From Fervidifonticultor sp964526945 (GTDB taxonomy: Bacteria > Sysuimicrobiota > Sysuimicrobiia > Sysuimicrobiales > Humicultoraceae), in NCBI GenBank assembly GCA_964526945.1, contig CAZGNA010000068.1, positions 1-13,258 on the forward strand: a stretch of 13,258 nucleotides of DNA. The letters are read 5' to 3'. The notes beneath the pieces are model-generated. The model saw only the letters and a program-made list of their open reading frames with translations. It did not search any database and was not told where the DNA came from. This document shows positions 1 to 9,202 of this stretch, one piece after another (position 1 is the first letter of the stretch; the number at the start of each line of letters is the position of its first letter). Made by a program: the position numbers and the translations under genes.

Positions 1-1
1 C

Positions 2-736
2 ACCGCCGCGCAGCTGGCCGCCGAAGCCCTGGACGTGACCCTGCCCGGGCGTCGGGGGCCGCTGGGCCGGCGGCACGTGCTCCGTCGCACGCTGGAGGAG
101 ATCGAACGGATCTTCATCGGGCTGGGCTTCGAGGTCGTCGAGGGGCCGGAGGTCGAGACCGAGGAGTTCAACTTCGAGCGCCTGAACATGCCCGCCGACC
201 ATCCCGCGCGCGACACCCAGGACACCTTCTACCTCGGCGGCGACCGGCTGCTGCGCACCCAGACCACGGCGGTGGACGTCCGCGTGATGCTGGAGCGCCG
301 TCCGCCCATGCGCATCCTGACCTTCGGGCGGTGCTACCGGCGCGACGCCATGGACGCGACCCACATGCCGGTCTTCCACCAGGTGGACGGCTTCATGGTC
401 GGCGAGGGCATCACGTTCGCAGACCTGAAGGGTGTGCTGGCCGCCTTCGCCCGGGAGATGTTCGGCCCGCAGGCGCGCACCCGCTTCCAGCCCAGCTACT
501 TCCCCTTCACGGAACCCAGCGCCGAGCTGGCCGTCACCTTCGAAGGACGCTGGCTCGAGCTGGGCGGGTGCGGGATGTTCCACCCGCGCGTGCTGGAGCT
601 GGCGGGCATCGACCCGGAGCGCTACACCGCGTTCGCCTTCGGGCTGGGCATCGACCGGCCGGCGATGGTGCGCTATGGCATTCCCGACATCCGCCTGTTC
701 TGGGAGAACGACCTGCGGATGCTGGAGCAGTTCTGA
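2..736 (+). CDS. pheS: Phenylalanine--tRNA ligase alpha subunit, 5'-truncated by window edge
   Basis: Catalytic alpha subunit of the (alpha-beta)2 phenylalanyl-tRNA synthetase, a cytoplasmic class II enzyme that charges tRNA-Phe. The frame is open from base 2 and has no start in view. The visible part begins with ALDVTLPGRR, the usual junction between the N-terminal coiled-coil arm and the catalytic core, so roughly 90 N-terminal residues lie outside. Seen in order: the FERLNMPADHPARDTQDTFY block, LLRTQTTAVDVRVM, motif 2 (GRCYRRDAMDATHMPVFHQ), the phenylalanine-site region FQPSYFPFTEPSAE, LELGGCGMFHP, and motif 3 (FAFGLGIDRPAMVRYGIPD). The C-terminal FLEQF-like end is present as MLEQF. Motif 3 reads GIDRPAM where many homologues have GxERLAM, a mild variant that keeps the essential Arg. 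Its TGA overlaps the pheT ATG, so the two are surely co-translated. An internal GTG at 35 is not the start. Confidence 0.97.
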   Translation, partial: TAAQLAAEALDVTLPGRRGPLGRRHVLRRTLEEIERIFIGLGFEVVEGPEVETEEFNFERLNMPADHPARDTQDTFYLGGDRLLRTQTTAVDVRVMLERRPPMRILTFGRCYRRDAMDATHMPVFHQVDGFMVGEGITFADLKGVLAAFAREMFGPQARTRFQPSYFPFTEPSAELAVTFEGRWLELGGCGMFHPRVLELAGIDPERYTAFAFGLGIDRPAMVRYGIPDIRLFWENDLRMLEQF

Positions 737-2814
737 TGCGGGTCCCGCTGGACTGGCTGCGCGACTACGTCGACCTGCCCGAGGACGCCGAGGTCCTGGC
801 CGAGCGGCTCCCGATGCTCGGGCTGGGCGTGGACCGTGTGGACGCCGACGCCCGCGGTGGTGTCGTGCTCGACCTGGAGATCGCCTCGAACCGGCCGGAC
901 CTGCTGAGCCTGCTCGGCATCGCCCGCGAGCTGGCGGCCTGGGCCCGGCGCGCGGTGCGGCTGCCCGACGACGCCGTGCAGGAGCACGACCCGCCGGCGG
1001 CGGACCGTGCCGCGGTCGAGATCGTCGAGCCCGAGCTGTGCGCCCGGTACATCGCCCACGTGATCGCGGACGTGCGCGTCGGCCCCTCGCCCCAGTGGCT
1101 CGCGGCGCGCCTGGAGGCGGCGGGCGTGCGGCCCGTCAACAACGTCGTCGACGTCACCAACTATGTGATGCTGGAATGGGGTCAGCCCCTGCACGCCTTC
1201 GACCTGGCCCGGCTGCACGGCAGCCGCATCGTCGTGCGGCGCGCCCGCGACGGTGAGGTGCTCACCACGCTCGACGGCATCGAGCGCCGGCTCGACTCCC
1301 AGATGCTGGTCATCGCCGACGCGCAGCGGCCGGTGGCCCTGGCGGGCATCATGGGCGGCGCGCAGACCGAGATCACGGCTGCGACCGCGACCGTGCTCCT
1401 GGAGGCCGCCGCGTTCGCGCCCGCCAGCGTGCGGCGGACCAGCCGGCGTCTGGGCCTGCGGACCGAAGCGTCGGCGCGCTTCGAGCGGGGGATCGACCCG
1501 GAGCTGACGCCCCGTGCGGCGCGCCGGGCTGCCGCCCTGATCGCCGAGCTGAGCGGCGGGCGGGTGCTGCGGGGGGCGGTTGACGCCTACCCCGCGCCGG
1601 TCGTGCGGCCGGCGATCCGGCTGCGCCTGGCGCGCATCCGCCGGGTGCTCGGGGCAGAGGTGCCGGCCGAGGAGGTCGTGGAGATCCTCACGCGCCTGGG
1701 CCTGGCGGTCACGCCCGGCCCGGCAGAGAGCGGCCCGACGATCGTCGCCATCCCGCCCGTCGGCCGGCGCGACCTGGAGCGCGAGGAGGACCTGATCGAG
1801 GAAGTCGCGCGGCACTGGGGCTACGAGCGCATTCCCGAGACGATGCCCGTGGAAGCGCTGGCCCAGGGGCGGCGCAGTGCCCGCCTGGAGGCGGAGGCCA
1901 CGGCGCGCGACATCTTGATCCGGGCCGGGCTCACCGAGGCGATGACCGTGTCGCTGGTGCATCCGCGGCTGGTGGAGCGCCTGGGCGTGGCTCCCGACGA
2001 CCCGTGGTGCCAGCTGGTGCCCATCGAGAACCCGCTGGTCGCCGACCATACCCATCTGCGCTCCTGCCTGCTGCCCGGCCTCCTGGAGGCCGCCCGGATC
2101 AACGCCGGCCGCCGGCAGCCGGCGATCCACCTGTTCGAGATCGGCAGGGTGTTCCGGCGAGCCGGGGACGCCATCGCGGAACGCCGCGCCCTGGCGCTGC
2201 TCCTGCGGGGACGCTGGCTGGTGCGCGACTGGCAGGTCCCGGAGGCCGAGCGCGCGGTCACCTTGTACCACCTGACCGGCGTCCTGGAGACGCTGGTGCG
2301 GGAGCTGCACGCCGGGCGTCTGGAGGTGCAGGCGGGCGGGCCGGCCTGGCTGCACCCCTACCGGGCCGCCCGCCTGCTGCTCGACGGCACCGCGCTGGGC
2401 GTCGCCGGCGAGCTGCATCCCGACGTCGCCGCGCGGTTCGACCTCCCCGGCCGCACCTACGTGGCCGAGCTCGACCTCGAGGCGCTGCTCGATCGCGCCG
2501 TGCTGCACCCACGGTTCGTGGCCCCACCCCGCCATCCCGCGGTGCGCCGCGACGTGGCCGTGGTCGCGCCGGTGACGCTGCCCCACGCCGCCGTGGAAGC
2601 GGCGCTCCGGGAGGCCGTGGGAGAATGGCTGGAGGCTGTCGAACTCTTCGACGTGTACACGGGGCCCCCGCTGGCGCCGGGGACGCGGAACCTGGCCTAC
2701 GCGCTGACGTTGCGCGCGCCCGATCGCACGTTGACGGGCGAGGAGGTGGAGGAGGTCATGCGGCGTCTGACGGTCACCCTCCCCGCCCGCCTGCCCGTGA
2801 CGATCCGTGGGTGA
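736..2814 (+). CDS. pheT: Phenylalanine--tRNA ligase beta subunit, short form lacking the N-terminal OB-fold domain
   Basis: Non-catalytic, tRNA-binding and editing beta subunit of phenylalanyl-tRNA synthetase. 692 residues, against about 785-820 for typical bacterial PheT. The start is the ATG overlapping the pheS stop (TGATG), with GGAG at 724-727; it gives the canonical N-terminus MRVPLDWLRDYVDLP. Seen in order: B1 start (1-35); then straight to LEIASNRPDLLSLLGIARE (N52-D55), which normally follows the EMAP-type tRNA-binding domain. That roughly 105-residue OB domain is absent. Next come the B3/B4 editing domain (VDVTNYVML, GQPLHAFD at 149-156, GIMGG), the B5 domain from about 296, the catalytic-like fold (EEDLIEEVARHWGYERIP from 350, then LLPGLLEAARIN and LFEIGRVFR), and the C-terminal ferredoxin-like anticodon-binding domain from about H600 (HPAVRRDVA) to the end. 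No frameshift is seen, so the missing domain looks like a real lineage feature. Confidence 0.97.
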   Translation: MRVPLDWLRDYVDLPEDAEVLAERLPMLGLGVDRVDADARGGVVLDLEIASNRPDLLSLLGIARELAAWARRAVRLPDDAVQEHDPPAADRAAVEIVEPELCARYIAHVIADVRVGPSPQWLAARLEAAGVRPVNNVVDVTNYVMLEWGQPLHAFDLARLHGSRIVVRRARDGEVLTTLDGIERRLDSQMLVIADAQRPVALAGIMGGAQTEITAATATVLLEAAAFAPASVRRTSRRLGLRTEASARFERGIDPELTPRAARRAAALIAELSGGRVLRGAVDAYPAPVVRPAIRLRLARIRRVLGAEVPAEEVVEILTRLGLAVTPGPAESGPTIVAIPPVGRRDLEREEDLIEEVARHWGYERIPETMPVEALAQGRRSARLEAEATARDILIRAGLTEAMTVSLVHPRLVERLGVAPDDPWCQLVPIENPLVADHTHLRSCLLPGLLEAARINAGRRQPAIHLFEIGRVFRRAGDAIAERRALALLLRGRWLVRDWQVPEAERAVTLYHLTGVLETLVRELHAGRLEVQAGGPAWLHPYRAARLLLDGTALGVAGELHPDVAARFDLPGRTYVAELDLEALLDRAVLHPRFVAPPRHPAVRRDVAVVAPVTLPHAAVEAALREAVGEWLEAVELFDVYTGPPLAPGTRNLAYALTLRAPDRTLTGEEVEEVMRRLTVTLPARLPVTIRG

Positions 2815-2820
2815 GCGCGC

Positions 2821-2827
2821 GAGGAGG
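2821..2827 (+). promoter_or_regulatory. Ribosome binding site of cvpA
   Basis: GAGGAGG, a near-perfect anti-16S sequence, lies nine bases before the ATG at 2837. It decides that start over the in-frame GTG at 2807, which overlaps the pheT end, has no such site, and would add a charged, non-membrane leader (GERARRRAC). Confidence 0.8.
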
Positions 2828-2836
2828 CGAGCCTGC

Positions 2837-3361
2837 ATGACGTACCTCGACTGGATCGTCGTCGCGCTCGCGCTGTGGTTCGTGCTGCAGGGGCTGCTCA
2901 AGGGCGCCGCCACCGCGGCGTTCGGCGCGGGCGCCGTGCTGGTCGCCTACGTGGGGGCCTGCGTGCTGGTGCCGGCGGTGGTCGATCCGCTGGCGAGCGC
3001 CCTGATGGGGCTGGTGCGCGACCTCCCGCGGGACTGGGCGCGCACGACGGCGTTCGCGTTCGTCGTCGCGGTCATCTACGGGCTGCTGCTGGTGCTCTTC
3101 AGCGTCGTGGGGGGTGCGGCGCGGCCCGAGGTGACCGGCCAGGTCCTGGGCGCGCTGGTGGGCCTGGTGAAGGCGGCGGCGTGGGGCATGGCGCTGGCGG
3201 GGCTCTTCCTCGCTTCTCCGCTCGGGGAGGCCGGTGCGCGGGACGTCGAGCGGTCGCTGCTGGTCCGCCCGCTGGCGCAGGCGCAGCGCGTGACCATCGA
3301 GGCCCTGCGCGCGCGCAGCCCGGTGCCGCTGGTCCCGGTGGGCGCAGGTCATCGGCTGTAG
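2837..3361 (+). CDS. cvpA: CvpA family membrane protein
   Basis: 174-residue inner-membrane protein of the CvpA (colicin V production) family. The N-terminus MTYLDWIVVALALWFVLQG matches the family's usual LDWIIL...ALxG opening, and the length matches (160-180 residues). Four hydrophobic segments are visible: about 5-25, 28-52, 69-92 (TTAFAFVVAVIYGLLLVLF) and 104-128 (GALVGLVKAAAWGMALAGLF). A short, Arg-rich soluble tail follows. The molecular function is not settled in the family; it has been linked to colicin V export, biofilm and envelope stress phenotypes. Firmicutes commonly have a cvpA paralogue between pheT and polX/mutS2, which supports the assignment by position. It lies 22 bases after pheT with its own strong ribosome binding site. 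The zapA and rnhC genes that precede it in Bacillus are not present. Confidence 0.88.
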   Translation: MTYLDWIVVALALWFVLQGLLKGAATAAFGAGAVLVAYVGACVLVPAVVDPLASALMGLVRDLPRDWARTTAFAFVVAVIYGLLLVLFSVVGGAARPEVTGQVLGALVGLVKAAAWGMALAGLFLASPLGEAGARDVERSLLVRPLAQAQRVTIEALRARSPVPLVPVGAGHRL

Positions 3362-3367
3362 GGGCAC

Positions 3368-3393
3368 GCGCGGGGCGGCGCCGCGCCCCGCGC
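3368..3393. repeat. GC-only inverted repeat (hairpin) between cvpA and polX
   Basis: Perfect 10-bp inverted repeat: GCGCGGGGCG (3368-3377) pairs with CGCCCCGCGC (3384-3393) across a six-base spacer. It fills most of the 48-base gap before polX and ends 16 bases before the polX ATG. No T-run follows, so it is not a standard intrinsic terminator. It could pause polymerase, protect an mRNA end or modulate polX translation. In DNA this rich in GC it could also be partly chance. Confidence 0.5.
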
Positions 3394-3409
3394 CCGGGTG
3401 GGATGGCGC

Positions 3410-5143
3410 ATGCAGAACCGCGCAGTCGCCCAGCGGTTGCAGCAGATCGCGGATCTGTTGGAGATCAAGGGCGAGCAGATCTTTCGCATCAACGCCTATC
3501 GCCGGGCGGCCCGCGCCATCGAGAGCCTCACCGAGGACATCGCAGAGGTGGCGGCCCGCGGCGAGCTGACGAAGATCCCCGGCGTCGGTCAGAGCATCGC
3601 CGAGAAGGTCGAGGAGTTCTTGCGGACCGGCACGATCCAGGCCTACGAGGACCTGGCCCGGACGCTGCCGCCCGGCCTGGCCACGCTCATGACCGTGCCC
3701 GAGGTGGGCCCCAAGACCGCCCTGCTGCTCTACCAGAAGCTCGGCATCACCACGGTCGATGAGCTGGAGGCGGCGGCCCGGGCCGGGAAGCTCCGCACGC
3801 TCCCCCGCATGGGAGCCAAGACCGAGGAGAACATCCTGAAGGGGATCGCCGTGCTGCGCCGGTCAGCGGCCCGCCGGCCGCTGGGCATCGTGCTGCCGCT
3901 GGCCGAGGACCTCGTGGCCTACCTGCGGCGGACGCCGGGGCTGCAGGAGATCGCCGTGGCCGGCAGCCTGCGCCGGCGCAAGGAGACCGTCGGCGACATC
4001 GACATCCTGGTGACCAGCCGGAAGCCCGAGGCGGTCATGGACGCGTTCGTGCGCGCGCCCCAGGTGGCCCAGGTGCTCGCCCATGGGCCCACCCGGTCCA
4101 GCGTGATCCTCGACGCGGGCATCCAGGCCGACCTGCGCGTGGTGGAGCCCGCCGCCTACGGCGCCGCGCTGCAGTACTTCACGGGCAGCAAGGAGCACAA
4201 CGTGAAGCTCCGCGAGCGTGCCGTGCGGGCGGGGCTCAAGGTGAACGAGTACGGCGTCTGGCGCGGTACGCACCGCGTGGCGGGGCGCACCGAGGACGAG
4301 GTCTACCGCGCGGTGGGGCTTCCCTGGATCCCCCCGGAGCTGCGCGAGGACCAGGGGGAGCTCGAGGCCGCCGAGGCCGGCCGCCTGCCCGCGCTCATCG
4401 AGCTGGAGGCGATTCGCGGCGACCTGCACGTCCACACCAAGTGGTCCGATGGCGCCGAGACCGCCGAGACCATGGCCCGGGCGGCGAAGACGCTGGGGTA
4501 CGAGTACGTCTGCATCACCGACCACTCGCAGTCGCTGAAGTTCGTCGGCGGCGTACCGCCCGACGAGCTCCGGCGTCATGCCGCCGAGGTCCGGCGGCTG
4601 TCGGACCGGCTGGGGATCGCGGTGCTGATCGGCACCGAGTGCGACATCCTAGCCGACGGCCGGCTGGACTACGACGACGACGTGCTGGCCGAGCTCGACG
4701 TGGTGGTAGCCTCGGTGCACTCCCGGCTCACCATGCCGCGCGAGCAGATGACCCGCCGCATCGTGCGCGCCCTGGAGACCGGACGCGTCCACGTGCTGGG
4801 GCATCCGACCGGGCGCCTGCTGGGGCAGCGGGAGCCGTACGACGTCGATCTGGAGGCGGTCGTGGCGGCTGCGGTGCGCACCGGCACCGCCCTGGAGATC
4901 AACGCTGCCCCGGAGCGGCTCGACCTCAACGATGCCCACGTGCGGATGGCGCGCGAGCGTGGCGCCCGCTTCGTGATCAGCACCGACGCCCACCAGGTGG
5001 GTCACCTGCGGCACATGGTCTTCGGCGTGAGCATGGCCCGGCGCGGCTGGCTCGAAGCCCGGGACGTGCTGAACACGCTGCCCCTGGCGGCGCTCAGGGA
5101 CGTCCTGCGCCGCCCGGCGGCCCCCCGTCGCCGCCGGGCGTGA
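3410..5143 (+). CDS. polX: DNA polymerase/3'-5' exonuclease PolX (family X, with PHP domain)
   Basis: 577-residue bacterial family X polymerase, the usual length. It fills short gaps in base-excision repair; its PHP domain gives 3'-5' exonuclease activity and, in the B. subtilis enzyme, AP-endonuclease activity. Seen in order: an 8-kDa-like N-terminal helical domain (IADLLEIKGEQIFRINAYRRAA); helix-hairpin-helix motifs IPGVGQSIAEKV, VPEVGPKTALLLYQ and LPRMGAKTEENIL; and the nucleotidyltransferase core with GS(L)RR at 185-189, catalytic GDID (D196, D198) and the third Asp D241 in QADLRVV, then YFTGSKEHN. The PHP domain runs from DLHVHT (H340, H342) through TDHS (370-373), E410, H437, H465 and STDAH (D526, H528). 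All expected metal ligands are present. I chose ATG 3410 (MQNRAVAQRLQQIADLL) over an in-frame GTG at 3398, because it matches the family N-terminus; GGGTGGGA precedes it. The stop overlaps the mpg start. Confidence 0.96.
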   Translation: MQNRAVAQRLQQIADLLEIKGEQIFRINAYRRAARAIESLTEDIAEVAARGELTKIPGVGQSIAEKVEEFLRTGTIQAYEDLARTLPPGLATLMTVPEVGPKTALLLYQKLGITTVDELEAAARAGKLRTLPRMGAKTEENILKGIAVLRRSAARRPLGIVLPLAEDLVAYLRRTPGLQEIAVAGSLRRRKETVGDIDILVTSRKPEAVMDAFVRAPQVAQVLAHGPTRSSVILDAGIQADLRVVEPAAYGAALQYFTGSKEHNVKLRERAVRAGLKVNEYGVWRGTHRVAGRTEDEVYRAVGLPWIPPELREDQGELEAAEAGRLPALIELEAIRGDLHVHTKWSDGAETAETMARAAKTLGYEYVCITDHSQSLKFVGGVPPDELRRHAAEVRRLSDRLGIAVLIGTECDILADGRLDYDDDVLAELDVVVASVHSRLTMPREQMTRRIVRALETGRVHVLGHPTGRLLGQREPYDVDLEAVVAAAVRTGTALEINAAPERLDLNDAHVRMARERGARFVISTDAHQVGHLRHMVFGVSMARRGWLEARDVLNTLPLAALRDVLRRPAAPRRRRA

Positions 5144-5763
5144 GCCCACGCCGGACCCGGCCGGCGCCTTACCGTCCGCTGCCGCGCCGGTTCTTCGCGC
5201 GGGACGCGGTGGTCGTGGCGCGGGCGCTGCTGGGGTGTCTGCTGGTGCACGAGACGCCCCAGGGCCGCCTGGTGGGGCGCATCGTCGAGACCGAGGCCTA
5301 CCGCGGGCCGGACGACCCGGCCAGCCATGCCTATCGCAGGACCGCCCGCAGCGCCATCATGTACGGCCCGCCCGGAGTGGCCTACGTGTACTTCACCTAC
5401 GGCATGCACTGGTGTCTGAACGTGGTCACGGGAGGGCCGGGCGTTCCGGGCGCGGTGCTGCTGCGCGCCGTCGAGCCGATCGAAGGGGAGGCGCGGATGC
5501 GACGCCTGCGCGGCGTCGGCCCGGCGGTGCCGGCGGCGCGCCTGGCCGCAGGCCCGGCCAGGCTCACCCGGGCCTTCGACGTCGACCGCCGTCACAACGG
5601 CGCCGACCTCACCGCGCCGCCGCTCTACCTGGCCGCCGGCGGGCGCCGTCGCGGCGCAGTGCTGGCGGGGCCGCGGGTCGGGGTGGCGGCGGCGCATGAC
5701 CGCCCGTGGCGCTTTGGGCTTGCGGGATCGCCGGCGCTCTCGCGACCGTTTCCCCGCCTATAA
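5140..5763 (+). CDS. mpg: DNA-3-methyladenine / alkyladenine DNA glycosylase (AAG/MPG family)
   Basis: 207-residue glycosylase of the AAG/MPG fold, which cuts the N-glycosidic bond of 3-methyladenine, hypoxanthine and related damaged purines, leaving an abasic site. Signatures: LPRRFFARDAVVVARALLG at the N-terminus; VETEAYRGPDDPASHAY with catalytic Glu E52, Tyr Y54 and His H63, aligning with human E125, Y127 and H136; MYGPPGVAYVYFTYGMHWC; N94 in CLNVV, aligning with human N169; R109 in LLRAVEP, aligning with human R182; and the C-terminal PWRF...SR block. The start is GTG 5140, overlapping the polX TGA as GTGA. No ribosome binding site is obvious, so translation probably depends on coupling to polX. 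Placement directly after an AP-endonuclease/gap-filling polymerase fits a shared base-excision task. The stop codon lies inside a TATAAT hexamer. Confidence 0.94.
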   Translation: MSPRRTRPAPYRPLPRRFFARDAVVVARALLGCLLVHETPQGRLVGRIVETEAYRGPDDPASHAYRRTARSAIMYGPPGVAYVYFTYGMHWCLNVVTGGPGVPGAVLLRAVEPIEGEARMRRLRGVGPAVPAARLAAGPARLTRAFDVDRRHNGADLTAPPLYLAAGGRRRGAVLAGPRVGVAAAHDRPWRFGLAGSPALSRPFPRL

Positions 5764-5764
5764 T
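5759..5764 (+). promoter_or_regulatory. Candidate -10 element upstream of the metalloenzyme-mutS2 pair
   Basis: A perfect TATAAT occurs at the very end of mpg (its TAA stop is inside the hexamer), 76 bases before the next start. A match of this kind is rare in such GC-rich DNA. No good -35 lies at 16-18 bases; the position is GCTCTC. TTGCGG at 5720-5725 is too far away. Transcription would begin near 5771, leaving a leader of about 70 bases. The site would let the metalloenzyme and mutS2 be expressed apart from polX-mpg. Tentative. Confidence 0.4.
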
Positions 5765-5839
5765 GAAGGCATGCCCATGCGCGTGTCTGGCGCTGGCGTC
5801 CACTGGGCGGGAGACGGTCCTGGGCCGGGGTGGTGAGCC

Positions 5840-6747
5840 GTGTCCGTGCTGTTCTGTTTCCTCGACGGCGTCGGCCTGGGGCCCAACGACCCTGCCACGA
5901 ACCCGCTGGCGCGGGCCGGGACGCCCGTGCTGCAGCAGGTGCTCGGCGGCCCCCTGGTCGCGCCCGGGGGCGTCGAGCGTGACGGTGCGCTGCTCCTGGC
6001 CGCCGACGCGCAGCTGGGCGTGCCGGGCCTGCCGCAGAGCGCCACGGGACAGACCGCTCTGCTGTGCGGCATCAACGCGCCGGCCATCGAGGGCCGGCAC
6101 GTGACCGCCTACCCCACCGCGGGCCTGCGGGCGCTGCTCCGCACGCACAGCCTCTTCACCCGGCTGGTGCAGCGCGGACGGCGCGTGGCCCTGGCCAACG
6201 CCTACAGCCCCGAGTACTTTGCGGCGATCGCCACGCGGCGTCTGCGCATGGCGGCCGTGACGTTCGCCGCCCAGGCGGCCGGCGTGCCCCTGCGGTCGGT
6301 GGACGATCTCCGGGAGGGCCGGGCGGTCTTCCACGACCTCACCAACGCGCGGCTGCGGGCATGGGGCCACGCCGTGCCCGTCACCACGCCGCGCGCAAGC
6401 GGTCGGTGCCTGGCGCGCCTGGCCGCCGGTTACGACCTCGTCTTCTTCGAGTTCTTCCTGACGGACCTGACCGCGCACGGCCGCGGGAGGCTCTCGGCGG
6501 ACGAGGTCGTGGGCATGGTGGACGACCTGCTGGCCGGCGTGCTGGAGGCGCGTCACGCCGCGACCACCGTGGTCGTCACCAGCGATCACGGCAACCTGGA
6601 AGACGCGCGCTCGCCGCAGCACACGACGAACCCGGTGCCCGTGCTGGTCGTGGGGCCGGGGCGGGCGGCGTTCGGCGGCGTACGCGCCATCACCGACGTG
6701 GCCCCGGCGGTGCTGACCCTGCTCGCCGCCGGCGACGCGGTTCCCGC

Positions 6748-6751
<4 letters not shown>
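5840..6751 (+). CDS. Small phosphoglycerate-mutase-like metalloenzyme (alkaline phosphatase superfamily), function unknown
   Basis: 303-residue protein with the metal and nucleophile motifs of the alkaline phosphatase/iPGM superfamily. D9 in FLDGVGLG is a metal-binding Asp. SATGQTALLCG (67-77) holds the expected Ser/Thr nucleophile region. D209xxxH213 (TDLTAHG), D249-H250 (TSDHGN) and H261 (HTTNPVPVLV) complete a two-metal site. Full iPGM is about 510 residues with a large inserted phosphotransferase domain. Here only about 130 residues lie between the nucleophile and D209, so glycolytic mutase activity is unlikely, and phosphatase, phosphomutase or similar phosphoester chemistry is more plausible. 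The substrate cannot be read from the sequence. It is probably cytoplasmic, as no signal peptide is seen. The start is GTG 5840: an in-frame TGA at 5834-5836 excludes anything earlier, and GGGGTGG at 5827-5833 can serve as ribosome binding site. The end overlaps mutS2 by four bases (ATGA). Confidence 0.85.
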
Positions 6752-9120
<2,369 letters not shown>

Positions 9121-9154
9121 GCTACCGCTGGAGACCGCCGCCGGGACCGGTGCG

Positions 9155-9170
9155 GGCGCCGGGTGGCGCC
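9155..9170. repeat. Short inverted repeat in the mutS2-tyrS gap
   Basis: GGCGCC (9155-9160) and GGCGCC (9165-9170) can form a 6-bp stem with a GGGT loop in the 82-base gap before tyrS. No U-tract follows, so it is not a clear terminator. The gap is far too short for a T-box leader, and no other element is recognisable there apart from the tyrS ribosome binding site. Confidence 0.3.
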
Positions 9171-9202
9171 GGCGATGCGCCTGGCGGTCGTGGAGGGTAT
9201 GG

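Noticed and set aside
673..2913. 746-codon open frame on the - strand, antisense to pheT
   Set aside because: A shadow of high-GC codon use. The translation is Gln/Arg/Gly-rich low complexity with no domain, and pheT on the + strand is beyond doubt.
4441..5139. Long open frame continuing upstream of mpg in the mpg frame
   Set aside because: This part is an alternate-frame translation of PolX (Arg/Ala/Gly-rich). Only the part from GTG 5140 matches the glycosylase family.
5764..5839. Small protein gene or riboswitch in the mpg-metalloenzyme gap
   Set aside because: Short ATG-initiated frames here have no ribosome binding site and only run into shadow frames of the next gene. No known riboswitch fold fits in 76 bases.
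6064..6747. Open extension upstream of mutS2 in its frame
   Set aside because: It overlaps the metalloenzyme gene in another frame and does not resemble MutS2. The family N-terminus begins at ATG 6748.
9121..9202. T-box riboswitch before tyrS
   Set aside because: The gap is 82 bases, too short for a T-box leader, and no T-box sequence or terminator/antiterminator pair is visible.
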